Shown: piece by piece, positions 37,015-46,010 of the stretch
How positions within the stretch are numbered: the stretch's first letter is position 1
Layout: every line of letters starts with the position of its first letter
From: Pseudobacteroides sp.
GTDB lineage: Bacteria > Bacillota > Clostridia > Acetivibrionales > DSM-2933
Assembly: GCF_036567765.1 (NCBI RefSeq)
Contig: NZ_DATCTU010000118.1
Location: 28,324-92,323 of the forward strand
Reading direction: 5' to 3'
DNA: 64,000 nt
The notes under the pieces: generated by a model
What the model saw: only the letters and a program-made list of their open reading frames with translations
What the model was told of the DNA's origin: nothing
Databases searched by the model: none
Made by a program: the position numbers and the translations under genes

Positions 37015-38061
37015 ATGATAAAAAAAATATTATCAATAATTGTAATTCTTATGTTTGGTTTAGTTTGGGTAATACCATCTGCAGCAATCAATTTACCATC
37101 CAAAAGTACACTTGTTTCTGATCATCAGAAGAACACAGCAGATAAAACGAAGTTAAACATTGATGATGAGGACGAGGATGAGGACGAGGATGAAGACGAG
37201 GATGAAGACGAAACTGTTACCGGCAGTGTATATAACGATGATGAAGATGATGACGAAGATGAAAGTGTTACCGGCAGCGTATATAAGGATGACGATGATG
37301 AAGAAGATGATGAAGACGAAGATGAAATAGACGAACAAACACTGCGTAATGTAACTGATGCTGTTTATGGCAAAGCTGCAGAGCAGCCCAAAGACGTTAT
37401 AGCATTACTTAAGGGCAAGAATATATCGATGGACGATATTTTAAAAGCCCTGGTCAAAATTACTGAAAATAAAGAAACTGCAAATATGACTGATGATGAC
37501 CTGGAATTATATGCGGATACAATGTATGATAATATTGAAACTCAGAAAGAGAGTTTTAACGACCTATACAATTCATTACAGAAACTTTCGGATTTGTATG
37601 ATAAGGTAGGAGAACTGGAAAGAGCCATTGAGGTGCAAAAACAAGCTATCAAGTCTAATTTCCAGGACTTAAAAGCATATAAGAAGCTTGGTGAGGATTT
37701 AGATAAAAAAGGAGAAAAAGGTATTAGAACTTTTGTCAACGGTGAAATGGTAAACTATGATGTAAAACCATTGATTCAAGAGGGCCGGACCCTGGTCCCT
37801 ATCCGTGCAATTGCCGAATCACTTAAATCTCAGGTAGAATGGAATGCAGAAGAAAAAACAATAACTCTTAAAAAAGATAATATGGAGATAAAATTAGTTA
37901 TCGGTGAGGAGATTGCTTATATCAATAACAACTCAGTCAAGCTTGATGTTCCTGCTGAAATTATCGACGGCCGAACCCTTATACCGGTGCGCTTTATAAG
38001 TGAGGCATATGGTTCTACCGTAAACTGGGAACCGGTATCACAGACAGTTGTTATTTATTAA
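37015..38061 (+). CDS. Secreted acidic-repeat protein with copper-amine-oxidase-N-like domain
   Basis: 348 residues, ATG 37015 behind AAAGGAG. Signal peptide (residues 1-25). Residues 49-110 are almost entirely Asp/Glu, arranged around two copies of a TVTGSVY/SVTGSVY element. A helical middle (150-235) follows, then a C-terminal Cu_amine_oxidN1-type stalk: about 240-345 has two repeats with LIQEGRTLVPIRAIAESL and EIIDGRTLIPVRFISEAYG. Clostridia use this module on many cell-surface and secreted proteins. The acidic part may bind cations or cell wall. It is followed by its own terminator and then sigI. Confidence 0.85.
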   Translation: MIKKILSIIVILMFGLVWVIPSAAINLPSKSTLVSDHQKNTADKTKLNIDDEDEDEDEDEDEDEDETVTGSVYNDDEDDDEDESVTGSVYKDDDDEEDDEDEDEIDEQTLRNVTDAVYGKAAEQPKDVIALLKGKNISMDDILKALVKITENKETANMTDDDLELYADTMYDNIETQKESFNDLYNSLQKLSDLYDKVGELERAIEVQKQAIKSNFQDLKAYKKLGEDLDKKGEKGIRTFVNGEMVNYDVKPLIQEGRTLVPIRAIAESLKSQVEWNAEEKTITLKKDNMEIKLVIGEEIAYINNNSVKLDVPAEIIDGRTLIPVRFISEAYGSTVNWEPVSQTVVIY

Positions 38062-38069
38062 TTTAAGTT

Positions 38070-38108
38070 AAGAAAGCATCCACCGGGAATATTGGTGGAT
38101 GCTTTCTT
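38070..38108 (+). terminator. Rho-independent terminator
   Basis: 15-bp perfect stem (38070-38084 with 38094-38108), nine-base loop, T-rich end TTTCTTAAAA. Ends the 37015 gene, separates it from sigI. Confidence 0.8.
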
Positions 38109-38221
38109 AAAACACTGAAAATGTCAACCTCTAAATGTATTTTCGCTAATTTCTGCTACAGGTAAAGAAATATAACTGATTTGCCGAAAATAAAATTAGA
38201 CTTTTTATTAGAGGTGAACTT

Positions 38222-38947
38222 ATGGATGACTCACAAATAAATCAGAAAATATTAGAAGTAGCAAATGGAAATGAGCTTGTACGCCAACAAATAATAAATC
38301 AATATAAGCCCTACATTATCAATATTGTAAGTCACATATGCAAAAGATTTATTACTTGGAGTGATGAAGAGTCCAGTATCGGACTGCTAGCTTTCAATAA
38401 GGCAATTGACACTTATGAATCATCAAAAGGCCGGGCATTCCTCAGTTATGCGTATTTTATAATTAATCGGAATTTAATAAATTTTTTTCATCAAAACCAA
38501 AAAGGTGAGCAGTATTTATCCTTGGACTATATTTCAAATAGTGAAGACTCAAATTTGACAGCAATAGAAATAGAAAAATCAATTCAATATTATGAGGAAA
38601 AAGTTCAAAACAGTGACCTTGTACAAGAGATATTAGAATTAGAAGAGGAAATCTCCCACTATGATATTGTATTTGAAGAACTGGAATCTTTTTCACCGAA
38701 ACACAAGGATACAAAAATTATGATCGATGGAATGGTAGAAAATTTTCTGAAAGACAAGAATTTAATTGATGAACTGATAAAGAAAAAGAGGTTCCCTGCA
38801 GCCTTGTTTGTGAAGAAAACCGGCTATTCCGTAAAAACAATAGAGCGACACCGTAAATACCTGATTACATTAATCATCATTTCGCTGCATCCCGAGTGGA
38901 CACATTTATTAACTTATATAAGCAATAAATCAGAAAGGAGTGGTTGA
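38222..38947 (+). CDS. sigI: RNA polymerase sigma factor SigI
   Basis: 241 residues, ATG 38222 behind AGAGGTG. Sigma-70 related, with region 2-like NQYKPYIINIVSHICKRF and SSIGLLAFNKAIDTYESSKG, and a C-terminal HTH-like FVKKTGYSVKTIERHRKYL. Coupled to an RsgI anti-sigma gene: the stop overlaps the RsgI ribosome site. In Clostridium thermocellum several sigI-rsgI pairs sense polysaccharides and control cellulosome genes. Likely autoregulated, though no promoter could be placed firmly. Confidence 0.93.
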   Translation: MDDSQINQKILEVANGNELVRQQIINQYKPYIINIVSHICKRFITWSDEESSIGLLAFNKAIDTYESSKGRAFLSYAYFIINRNLINFFHQNQKGEQYLSLDYISNSEDSNLTAIEIEKSIQYYEEKVQNSDLVQEILELEEEISHYDIVFEELESFSPKHKDTKIMIDGMVENFLKDKNLIDELIKKKRFPAALFVKKTGYSVKTIERHRKYLITLIIISLHPEWTHLLTYISNKSERSG

Positions 38948-38949
38948 CA

Positions 38950-40071
38950 TTGGAAAAAACATGGGTTGTTGTAAAAGTAAAAAATAATCAGGTTGTTTTA
39001 TTAAATACAATTGATGGCTCATTTAAAAATGTCTGCTGCTCTCAAAAACAGATTCCTTTAATCGGAGAAAACTTTGAGTATTCCGAACAAAACACACCAA
39101 AAATAAGATTTGTAAAAATTGCAGCTGTAGCTTGCATGCTTGCTTTAGTAGTTTCCTTGTTTGGACTTTTTCATACCGGGAATTCCCAATCTGCATATCT
39201 TATAGCAATGGATATCAATCCGAGCATAGAGGTGCATATAAGCAAAGACCTTATTATTACCGAATTAACTTCTCTTAATACCGATGGAGATAATGTTATA
39301 AAAAACATCAATTATAAAAATAAAAACTATAAGGAAACCATGGAGCTTATTATAGCTGAATGCATTGAGCAAAACTATTTAAAACAGCATGAGGCCAATT
39401 TAATTACAACAACAATCATACCGCTTCAAAAATTCAATAAAATCAAGGAAATTGAAGTTGAAAATACTATAAATGAATCCCTCTCCAGTCATTATACTTC
39501 TGCAACCATAAATGTATTTACCGGAAAAGAAGAAATTATTGAAGAGGCACATAAATTTTCAATTTCTATAAATAAGTACAGGATATATAAAGAATTAAAG
39601 GATAGGGGAATAAATATTACACTAGATGAGACAAAAAATAAAACATTGAAGGATTTGCTCAGTTTGGAAAATAAATTTAAATCAAATAGAAACAGTGAAA
39701 TAAATCAACCTCAAACAGGTGGAAATAGTAACGGCTACAATAATTCAGTTACAAATTCATATGAAAGTAAAAACACCATTCCCCCGAATGGCACAAACGG
39801 TAATATAACTAACAATACAAATACATCTACTCCTGAGAAAGGAAAGTACATTCATACGCCTGACGCTAATAATTTAAACGGAAATGATCCAACTGATACA
39901 GATGAGCCATCTGAACCAATTGATGACAATGATGATCCGGAAGAAAACGAACCTGTTCAGATAGGTGATGATAATGACCAGGATAAAAATAGTTCCACTG
40001 ACACAGGCAAATCTTCCGAATTGACCCAGGAAGAAGACGAACTTACCCAGATAGATGATGATAATGACTAG
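38950..40071 (+). CDS. rsgI: RsgI-type membrane anti-sigma factor with low-complexity acidic tail
   Basis: 373 residues from TTG 38950 (AAAGGAG nine bases upstream; TTG 38944 is too near). Residues 1-50 form the cytosolic RsgI domain, one membrane helix lies at 54-75, then the conserved extracellular AYLIAMDINPSIEVHIS segment. After about 230 the tail is Asn/Thr/Ser/Asp/Glu-rich. No carbohydrate-binding or enzyme domain is found at the end, unlike many cellulosomal RsgI proteins. The tail is made of degenerate repeats and its stop seems secondary (see findings). It should hold SigI until an extracellular signal releases it. Confidence 0.9.
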   Translation: MEKTWVVVKVKNNQVVLLNTIDGSFKNVCCSQKQIPLIGENFEYSEQNTPKIRFVKIAAVACMLALVVSLFGLFHTGNSQSAYLIAMDINPSIEVHISKDLIITELTSLNTDGDNVIKNINYKNKNYKETMELIIAECIEQNYLKQHEANLITTTIIPLQKFNKIKEIEVENTINESLSSHYTSATINVFTGKEEIIEEAHKFSISINKYRIYKELKDRGINITLDETKNKTLKDLLSLENKFKSNRNSEINQPQTGGNSNGYNNSVTNSYESKNTIPPNGTNGNITNNTNTSTPEKGKYIHTPDANNLNGNDPTDTDEPSEPIDDNDDPEENEPVQIGDDNDQDKNSSTDTGKSSELTQEEDELTQIDDDND

Positions 40072-40299
40072 GATGATAATGGTTCCACTGACACACATAA
40101 ATTTCCTGAACCCACCTAGGAAGACGAACTTACCCTGTAGGCATGTCTTCTCTCGGAGGCAAAACCGCATACAAAAAGTGCTCAGTGTTTTAAAATTCTA
40201 CACACAAAAACTACCATAATTTATGTGATTCAAAGCTAAATAATCCCATGATATATAAAGTGTCTGTTTGTATTTTGTAATAGAAATCATAACCTTATA

Positions 40300-40620
40300 A
40301 AAATAATTCAGTGGGATGGGACAGGTCTATGGCTTTTAATGAAGCGACTGGATAAAGGAGATTTTCGATGGCCCATGACTGCATCTGATGTAACGCAAGT
40401 ATCTATTAAAGAACTTCGATGGTTACATATTGAACATAAACTTTCTGATGAAGAAAGAATCTGCAGTGAATGCGGTAAATTACTTAAAGTTATTACAAAA
40501 GAAAAAACCAGCTATCTCAGGTTTGTCCCAGCACGCGTTGAAAGGGAGGAACATTAGGTATATGTATATGGCTGTGCGGATAGCAAATGCGACAATATCA
40601 TACGTGCTCCTAAAGAACTA
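40300..40620 (+). pseudogene. IS66 relic, TnpB fragment joined to TnpC fragment
   Basis: The frame reads WDGTGLWLLMKRLDKGDFRW and SIKELRWL as in IS66 TnpB (WDG...KRL..G.F.WP), then without a stop IEHKLSDEERICSECGKLL, the zinc-ribbon start of TnpC. A TAG follows EREEH (40555-40557), after which the frame still resembles TnpC (YVYGCADSKCDNIIRAP). This is a deletion fusion of two genes followed by decay. An ATG at 40339 would give a 72-residue protein, but it is unlikely to be functional. Confidence 0.8.
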
Positions 40621-40731
40621 TGATGAAGATTAAAAGAATAATAAAATGAAAACAATTATAAAAAAAACTTCTCAACAAAATTAAAATGTGTTAGAATACA
40701 AAAGAGTAAAAAAGTCATAGGAGGAAAACTG

Positions 40732-40872
40732 ATGAAACACATTAAAACGCTTAACGGTTCTAACCTAAAAGACAGTGTTAAAAATGGCGGTTGTGGAGAA
40801 TGTCAGACTTCATGCCAATCTGCATGCAAGACATCCTGCACAGTAGCTAATCAAAGCTGTCAAAAACAATAG
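40732..40872 (+). CDS. scfA: SCIFF ribosomal peptide precursor (six cysteines in forty-five)
   Basis: 46 codons, ATG 40732 behind TAGGAGGA. Leader MKHIKTLNGSNLKDSV, then a Cys-rich core with cysteines at 21, 24, 28, 32, 36 and 43. It matches the SCIFF family found across Clostridia, whose Cys residues are linked to neighbouring residues by thioether bonds. The maturase is 138 bp downstream. A likely -10 is TAGAAT at 40692-40697. The role of the mature peptide is unknown. Confidence 0.93.
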   Translation: MKHIKTLNGSNLKDSVKNGGCGECQTSCQSACKTSCTVANQSCQKQ

Positions 40873-41009
40873 TACACAGCAGGCCGATTATTTATGATTT
40901 AGAGACATCGGTATGTTCAGTTTAAGTGGAAGGTGATATATTATCTCACTTTCCACTTTTTGAATGTAAAGGTGAGAGAAAAGTTTGGGCGGGGGTTGAA
41001 TTTATTTTT

Positions 41010-42353
41010 ATGATTCACAGGTTTAAAATGTTTGGAACTAATATTGTCTCTGATGTGAACAGCGGATCTGTTCATGTATTTGATGACATATCATACGATG
41101 TACTTGACTATTACAGGGATTTTTCCACAGAAGAAATTGTGGACAAGCTGTCCTCAAAATATCCGAAGGAAGATATAAGGGAAGCCATTAATGAAATAGA
41201 TGAACTTTGCAAAAAGGAGCTTTTGTACTCTCCTGACATATACGAGGAATATATACCTCTCTGGGATAAGGAGCCTGTAGTTAAAGCATTGTGCATTCAT
41301 ATTTCTCATGACTGCAACTTAAGATGCAAGTATTGCTTTGCTTCTACCGGTGATTTTGGGGGAAAGAGATCAATGATGAGCCCTGAAACCGGTAAAAAAG
41401 CCATAGACTTTCTAATAAGAGAATCAGGCAGCAGGAGAAATCTTGAGTTGGATTTCTTTGGCGGAGAGCCGATGATGAATTTTAATACCATTAAGGAAAT
41501 AGTTGAGTATGCCAAGAGTATTGCTTCCAAACATAACAAGAATTTCAAATTTACACTTACTACAAATGCATTGCTGCTGAAGGAAGAACATAAGGAGTTT
41601 ATCAATAATAATATTCAAAACATAGTTTTAAGTATTGATGGCAGGGAAGAAACAAACGACAGGATGAGGTACAAGGTAGACGGAACCGGCTCATACAAGG
41701 ACATTATCGGCAAGATAAAGGACATGGCTGATTCAAGAAACCAAGATAACTACTACGTCAGAGGTACATTTACCAGAGAAAATCTGGATTTTTCCAATGA
41801 TGTGCTTCATCTTGCGGATGAAGGCTTTAAGCAGATATCGGTTGAACCAGTGGTTGCAGCAAAGGATACCGGTTATGATATACGTGAAGAGGACCTTGAT
41901 ACTCTTTATGATCAATATGAAAAACTTGCTTATGAATATGTAAAACGCGGTAAGGACGGTAATTGGTTTAACTTTTTCCACTTTATGATAGACTTGGAGC
42001 AGGGACCTTGCATCGCAAAAAGATTAAGAGGGTGCGGTTCAGGACATGAGTATATGTCTATAACTCCTGAGGGGGATATTTATCCTTGCCACCAGTTTGT
42101 CGGGATGGAAGAATTCAAAATGGGCAATGTATACGATGAAAACATATTCAAAGATACCCAGAAGCAGTTTATGAAGTCCAATGTGTATACAAAGGACGAT
42201 TGTAAGAATTGCTGGGCAAAATTCTATTGCAGCGGAGGATGTGCTGCCAATGCATACCAGTTTAACGGTGATATCAATCTACCTTATAAGATAGGTTGTG
42301 AGCTTGAGAAAAAGAGAGTGGAATGTGCACTCTGGATCAAAACTCAGATTTAA
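41010..42353 (+). CDS. scfB: SCIFF thioether-forming radical SAM/SPASM maturase
   Basis: 447 residues from ATG 41010 (MIHRFK, as in the family; the frame is open 84 bases further 5'). Radical SAM motif C102xxxC106xxC109 in HDCNLRCKYCFAS. The C-terminal SPASM part has CGSGHEYMSITPEGDIYPC and CKNCWAKFYCSGGC, with cysteines for auxiliary clusters. The N-terminal 90 residues are a peptide-recognition domain. It forms thioether crosslinks in the SCIFF precursor. One of the best recognised pairs here. Confidence 0.95.
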   Translation: MIHRFKMFGTNIVSDVNSGSVHVFDDISYDVLDYYRDFSTEEIVDKLSSKYPKEDIREAINEIDELCKKELLYSPDIYEEYIPLWDKEPVVKALCIHISHDCNLRCKYCFASTGDFGGKRSMMSPETGKKAIDFLIRESGSRRNLELDFFGGEPMMNFNTIKEIVEYAKSIASKHNKNFKFTLTTNALLLKEEHKEFINNNIQNIVLSIDGREETNDRMRYKVDGTGSYKDIIGKIKDMADSRNQDNYYVRGTFTRENLDFSNDVLHLADEGFKQISVEPVVAAKDTGYDIREEDLDTLYDQYEKLAYEYVKRGKDGNWFNFFHFMIDLEQGPCIAKRLRGCGSGHEYMSITPEGDIYPCHQFVGMEEFKMGNVYDENIFKDTQKQFMKSNVYTKDDCKNCWAKFYCSGGCAANAYQFNGDINLPYKIGCELEKKRVECALWIKTQI

Positions 42354-42465
42354 AGTTTTAATGTTAAGAAAGATATATTCCTATGATAGTTAACTTATGA
42401 AAGTTAAAATATGCTAGAAACTTTTGTAAATCCTATAATTACATGGTCGAATAACTCAAAAAGTA

Positions 42466-42495
42466 TTGACGAGCGTGCTTTTTAAATTATATAAT
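42466..42495 (+). promoter_or_regulatory. Sigma-A-type promoter of secD
   Basis: TTGACG (42466-42471), 18-bp spacer, TATAAT (42490-42495), 40 bp before the secD start. Confidence 0.75.
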
Positions 42496-42534
42496 ATCGT
42501 CATGCGGACAAGTTTAAAAGGGGGAATTTTACAG

Positions 42535-43866
42535 ATGAGAGGTAAGGACGCGGTCAAGTTCTTTACAGTTGTTGCTGTAATAGCAATATTGACCTTTTTA
42601 GCTTTTAATCCTAAGGGTACTGAGATTCCTAATATAGGAACAATACCAAGTGCTTACGACATACGTCAAGCTGCGGATTTAAAGGGTGGTATTGATGCAG
42701 TATTAGCACCAAAGGACAAAGATGGAAAAACGTATGCAGCAAAGACTGAAGAACTCAAACAAGCCAAATCAGTAATTGAGCACAGGCTTGATGCCAAAGG
42801 TGTCATGGACAGAGTTGTTGCAGTAGATCAGGTCAAGAAAAGAATTACCGTTCAGATTCCTTTGAAAAAGGGTACAACAATTGAAGATCCAGGAAGTACG
42901 ATAGATGACCTTGGTAAAATGGCATTGCTTACATTCAGAGAAATAGACGAAACCAAGTCCGCAACTGGTCCGGTAGTTCCTGTAAGTGGCGATCCGATAT
43001 TAGAAGGTAAAAACGTTAAAAGTGCAAAGTATCAGCAAAATCCACAGACTGGCGGCCACGATGTTGCACTTGTTTTAGATAGTGAAGGAACAAAGAAGTT
43101 TGCAGAAGCTACAGCTAGGCTAATAAACAAAAGAATCGGTATTTATATGGACGAAATGCTTTTGTCTGCACCGAATGTTAGAGTGGCTATAACCAATGGA
43201 GAATGTGTCATAGAGGGTCAGGATTCTCTCGAAGATGCTGTAAGGCTTGCTCAGGACATACAGTCAGGTGCTATGCCATTTAAGCTTGTTGCTGAAAGTA
43301 CAAGCTCCATAAGCCCTATACTTGGATCAAATGCTCTTAGCGTAGGTGTTACATCAGGTATTGTGGCATTTTTACTGGTTTGCCTTTTCATGCTTTTATT
43401 CTACAGGTTGCCAGGAATACTTGCTTGTGTAGCTCTTTTAGGACATACTGTAATACAGATACTGTTTATTTCATGGTTTAACATCACTATGTCATTACCT
43501 GGTATTGCAGGTCTTATCCTTTCAATAGGTATGGGTGTTGATGCTAACGTTATCATATTCGAGAGGGTTAAGGAAGAGCTTAGAAACGGTAAAACATTAC
43601 GTTCGGCAATTGATTTAGGTTTTAAAAGAGCATTCAGTGCAGTTTTAGACAGTAATATAACTACCTTGATTTCAGCTGTTGTACTTCTTTACTTTGGTAC
43701 AGGGCCTATTAAGTCATTTGCATATACACTCATCGTTGGAGTTATTCTTAACTTCCTTACAGCCGTAACTGCTTCAAGAATAATGCTGAAGTCGGTAGCC
43801 GGCATGAATATTGCAAAGCACAGATGGCTTTACGGTGTGAAAGGAGTGAAAGAACAGAATGATTGA
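42535..43866 (+). CDS. secD: Protein translocase subunit SecD
   Basis: 443 residues, ATG 42535 with AAAGGGGG about ten bases upstream. First membrane helix at 8-24, the SecD D1 segment AADLKGGIDAVL, then a periplasmic domain and five C-terminal membrane helices with the PGIAGLILSIGMGVDANVII motif. It drives late steps of protein export with SecYEG using the proton gradient. Overlaps secF by 8 bp. Confidence 0.97.
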   Translation: MRGKDAVKFFTVVAVIAILTFLAFNPKGTEIPNIGTIPSAYDIRQAADLKGGIDAVLAPKDKDGKTYAAKTEELKQAKSVIEHRLDAKGVMDRVVAVDQVKKRITVQIPLKKGTTIEDPGSTIDDLGKMALLTFREIDETKSATGPVVPVSGDPILEGKNVKSAKYQQNPQTGGHDVALVLDSEGTKKFAEATARLINKRIGIYMDEMLLSAPNVRVAITNGECVIEGQDSLEDAVRLAQDIQSGAMPFKLVAESTSSISPILGSNALSVGVTSGIVAFLLVCLFMLLFYRLPGILACVALLGHTVIQILFISWFNITMSLPGIAGLILSIGMGVDANVIIFERVKEELRNGKTLRSAIDLGFKRAFSAVLDSNITTLISAVVLLYFGTGPIKSFAYTLIVGVILNFLTAVTASRIMLKSVAGMNIAKHRWLYGVKGVKEQND

Positions 43867-44806
43867 TTTATATGGAAAAAGGTTTATATTTTTCGGATTA
43901 TCCATTTTAATATTTATCGCAGGTATTATCGGTTATTTTGTACATGGAGGCTTCAACCTTGATATTCAGTTTGAAGGCGGAGCTATAGTCTCATTACAAA
44001 TGGAAGACAACAAGTTTGATACCGAAAAGGCAGCTAGTGAAGTTTCAAAGGCAATAAATAAAAAAGTATCTGCACAAAAGTCGGAAATGACTAATCCGAC
44101 CACTAAGGAAAAGATACACATGCTGGTTTTAAACGTAGCTGAGAAGTCACAGAATTTATCCAGCCAAGAGGTTTCAAAAACTCTTGATGCTATAAAAAAG
44201 AATTTCAAGGTTAAAAAGGATACTCAGCCTGAAATAAGAAATGTATCTGCATTTATTGGTCAGGAGTTATTGGGTAATGCTATGAAAGCTGCGGCCATAG
44301 TATGCATACTTATAATTTTGTATCTGTGGTTCAGATTCAGAACTATGTCAGGACCGTCGGCTGGGGTATTCGGTGTAGTAGGTTTGCTGCATGATGCTGC
44401 AGTAATGATCGCGGTATATACAATATTCAATATACCTGTGAATGAGTCATTTATTGCTGCCATATTGACAATACTCGGCTACTCAATGTGTGATACAATC
44501 ATAATATATGACAGAATAAGAGAAAACACCAAACTTATGAGAAAAGTGCCTATTGCAGAACTTGTTAACAAGAGTATTATACAGACACTTGGAAGATCAA
44601 TCAACACAGTATTGACAGTTTTAATCAGTATAGCAACAGTTTATGGTTTTGCTGCATACTACGACATTGCTTCAGTAAAAGAATTTACATTCCCTCTATT
44701 AGTTGGTATAGCAAGCGGTTGCTATTCATCTATATTTATAGCAAGCCCATTATGGGTAATGTGGAAGCAGTATAAAGCAAAGCAGCCAACTGTTTCAAAT
44801 GCATAG
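43859..44806 (+). CDS. secF: Protein translocase subunit SecF
   Basis: 315 residues, ATG 43859 inside the secD end. N-terminal helix and the DIQFEGGAIV motif, C-terminal helices with TILGYSMCDTIIIYDRIREN. Partner of SecD; kept as separate genes rather than the fused SecDF of Bacillus. Confidence 0.97.
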   Translation: MIDLYGKRFIFFGLSILIFIAGIIGYFVHGGFNLDIQFEGGAIVSLQMEDNKFDTEKAASEVSKAINKKVSAQKSEMTNPTTKEKIHMLVLNVAEKSQNLSSQEVSKTLDAIKKNFKVKKDTQPEIRNVSAFIGQELLGNAMKAAAIVCILIILYLWFRFRTMSGPSAGVFGVVGLLHDAAVMIAVYTIFNIPVNESFIAAILTILGYSMCDTIIIYDRIRENTKLMRKVPIAELVNKSIIQTLGRSINTVLTVLISIATVYGFAAYYDIASVKEFTFPLLVGIASGCYSSIFIASPLWVMWKQYKAKQPTVSNA

Positions 44807-44843
44807 TTGTGTTGAAAATAACCTAAAAAAATTTTAAAGTATA

Positions 44844-44874
44844 AAAATGCCGATCCTATGATCGGCATTTTTTA
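44844..44874 (+). terminator. Rho-independent terminator after secF
   Basis: AAAATGCCGATC (44844-44855) with its complement (44860-44871), loop CTAT, followed by TTT. Confidence 0.9.
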
Positions 44875-45167
44875 ATGTCTGGGAAATCATGGCGTATCCT
44901 AAATTCTGATTTATTTTGTTCTTATAACCTTGTCATAATTTAATATTTGTGTTATTGTTATTACTATATTCGGCGGTATCTATATTAAAAGTGTAATAGT
45001 TATACTTTTAATATACAAATGAACTGCACGGGATAAATAATCTTAATTTTTACAAACTGCTTTGAGCCCTTAGGGACGGAGACAGGTCAAATTTTAAATA
45101 ACGTTTATTTGGCCATTCTCTTTTTAGGAATGGCTTTTAGTTTGTAAAAATATACAGGAGATATACT
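44875..45167 (+). other. Intergenic segment before panB (293 bp)
   Basis: No gene. It holds an AT-rich palindrome (44981-45015, listed separately) and a weak GCCATTC/GAATGGC hairpin (45112-45118 with 45128-45134) followed by TTTTAG just before the pan operon, which could attenuate it. No riboswitch is recognised. Confidence 0.4.
44981..45015. repeat. AT-rich palindrome, TATATTAAAAGTG family (copy 1)
   Basis: 35-bp imperfect palindrome: the arm TATATTAAAAGTGTAA faces TTATACTTTTAATATA. Similar arms recur at 52821-52854 and 55628-55696. Confidence 0.7.
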
Positions 45168-46010
45168 ATGGATAACAATTTTACTACAGCAGACTTTATA
45201 AGGTCCAAAAAAGACAGAAGAAAAATAACAGTTCTAACCGCATATGACTATCCTACAGCCAAGATACTTGATGAGGCGGGGATTGACTGTATACTGGTCG
45301 GTGATTCTCTTGGAATGGTGGTGCTTGGGTATCAGGACACCACAAAAGTTACAATGGAGGATATGATTCACCATATAAAAGCGGTTGTGCGAGGAACAAG
45401 ACATGCAATGGTTGTTGGGGATATGCCTTTTACTTCGTACCATACCGGCGTAGGTGACAGCGTACGAAATGCTGCAAGACTGGTAATGGAAGGCGGCTGT
45501 AGGGCTGTTAAACTTGAAGGCGGGGAAGAATTTAAAGATGAAATCAGAGCAATTACAAGGGCCGGTATCCCGGTTATGGGACATTTGGGTTATACGCCCC
45601 AGTCTATAAATATATTCGGAGGCCACAAGGTACAGGGCAAGACCATTGAAGGAGCAAGAAAGATTATTAGGGACGCTTTGGCTGTCCAGGAGGCAGGTGC
45701 ATTTGCTGTAGTATTGGAGTGTATTCCGATGAAACTTGCAGCCTTCATAAGTGAAAAATTAAGCATTCCCACCATCGGTATAGGATCAGGAATGGAATGT
45801 GACGGTCAGGTCATTGTAACCCACGATGCTGTAGGATTGTTCAGGGATTTTTCGCCAAAGCATGTTAAAAAATACGCTAATGTAGGCGATCTTATAGAGC
45901 AGTCAGCAAAAGACTATATAAATGATGTACAAAGTAAGTTGTTTCCAACAACAGGCAATTCGTTTAAAATTGATGACGAGGTAATAGACATAATAAGGAG
46001 AGAATTTTAA
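45168..46010 (+). CDS. panB: 3-methyl-2-oxobutanoate hydroxymethyltransferase
   Basis: 280 residues, ATG 45168 behind AGGAG. Contains ILVGDSLGMV (Asp46 a Mg ligand in the family), HLGYTPQSIN and GIGSGMECDGQ. Transfers a hydroxymethyl group from methylene-tetrahydrofolate to 2-oxoisovalerate, the first committed step of pantothenate synthesis. First gene of a panBCD operon; stop and panC start overlap (TAATG). Confidence 0.97.
   Translation: MDNNFTTADFIRSKKDRRKITVLTAYDYPTAKILDEAGIDCILVGDSLGMVVLGYQDTTKVTMEDMIHHIKAVVRGTRHAMVVGDMPFTSYHTGVGDSVRNAARLVMEGGCRAVKLEGGEEFKDEIRAITRAGIPVMGHLGYTPQSINIFGGHKVQGKTIEGARKIIRDALAVQEAGAFAVVLECIPMKLAAFISEKLSIPTIGIGSGMECDGQVIVTHDAVGLFRDFSPKHVKKYANVGDLIEQSAKDYINDVQSKLFPTTGNSFKIDDEVIDIIRREF

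Noticed and set aside
37159..37332. Possible CRISPR or tandem DNA repeat array
   Set aside because: The repeats are in-frame Asp/Glu codons of one protein, with no spacers; no CRISPR array was seen in the window.
45234..45626. 130-codon minus ORF in panB
   Set aside because: Shadow of panB; no independent evidence.
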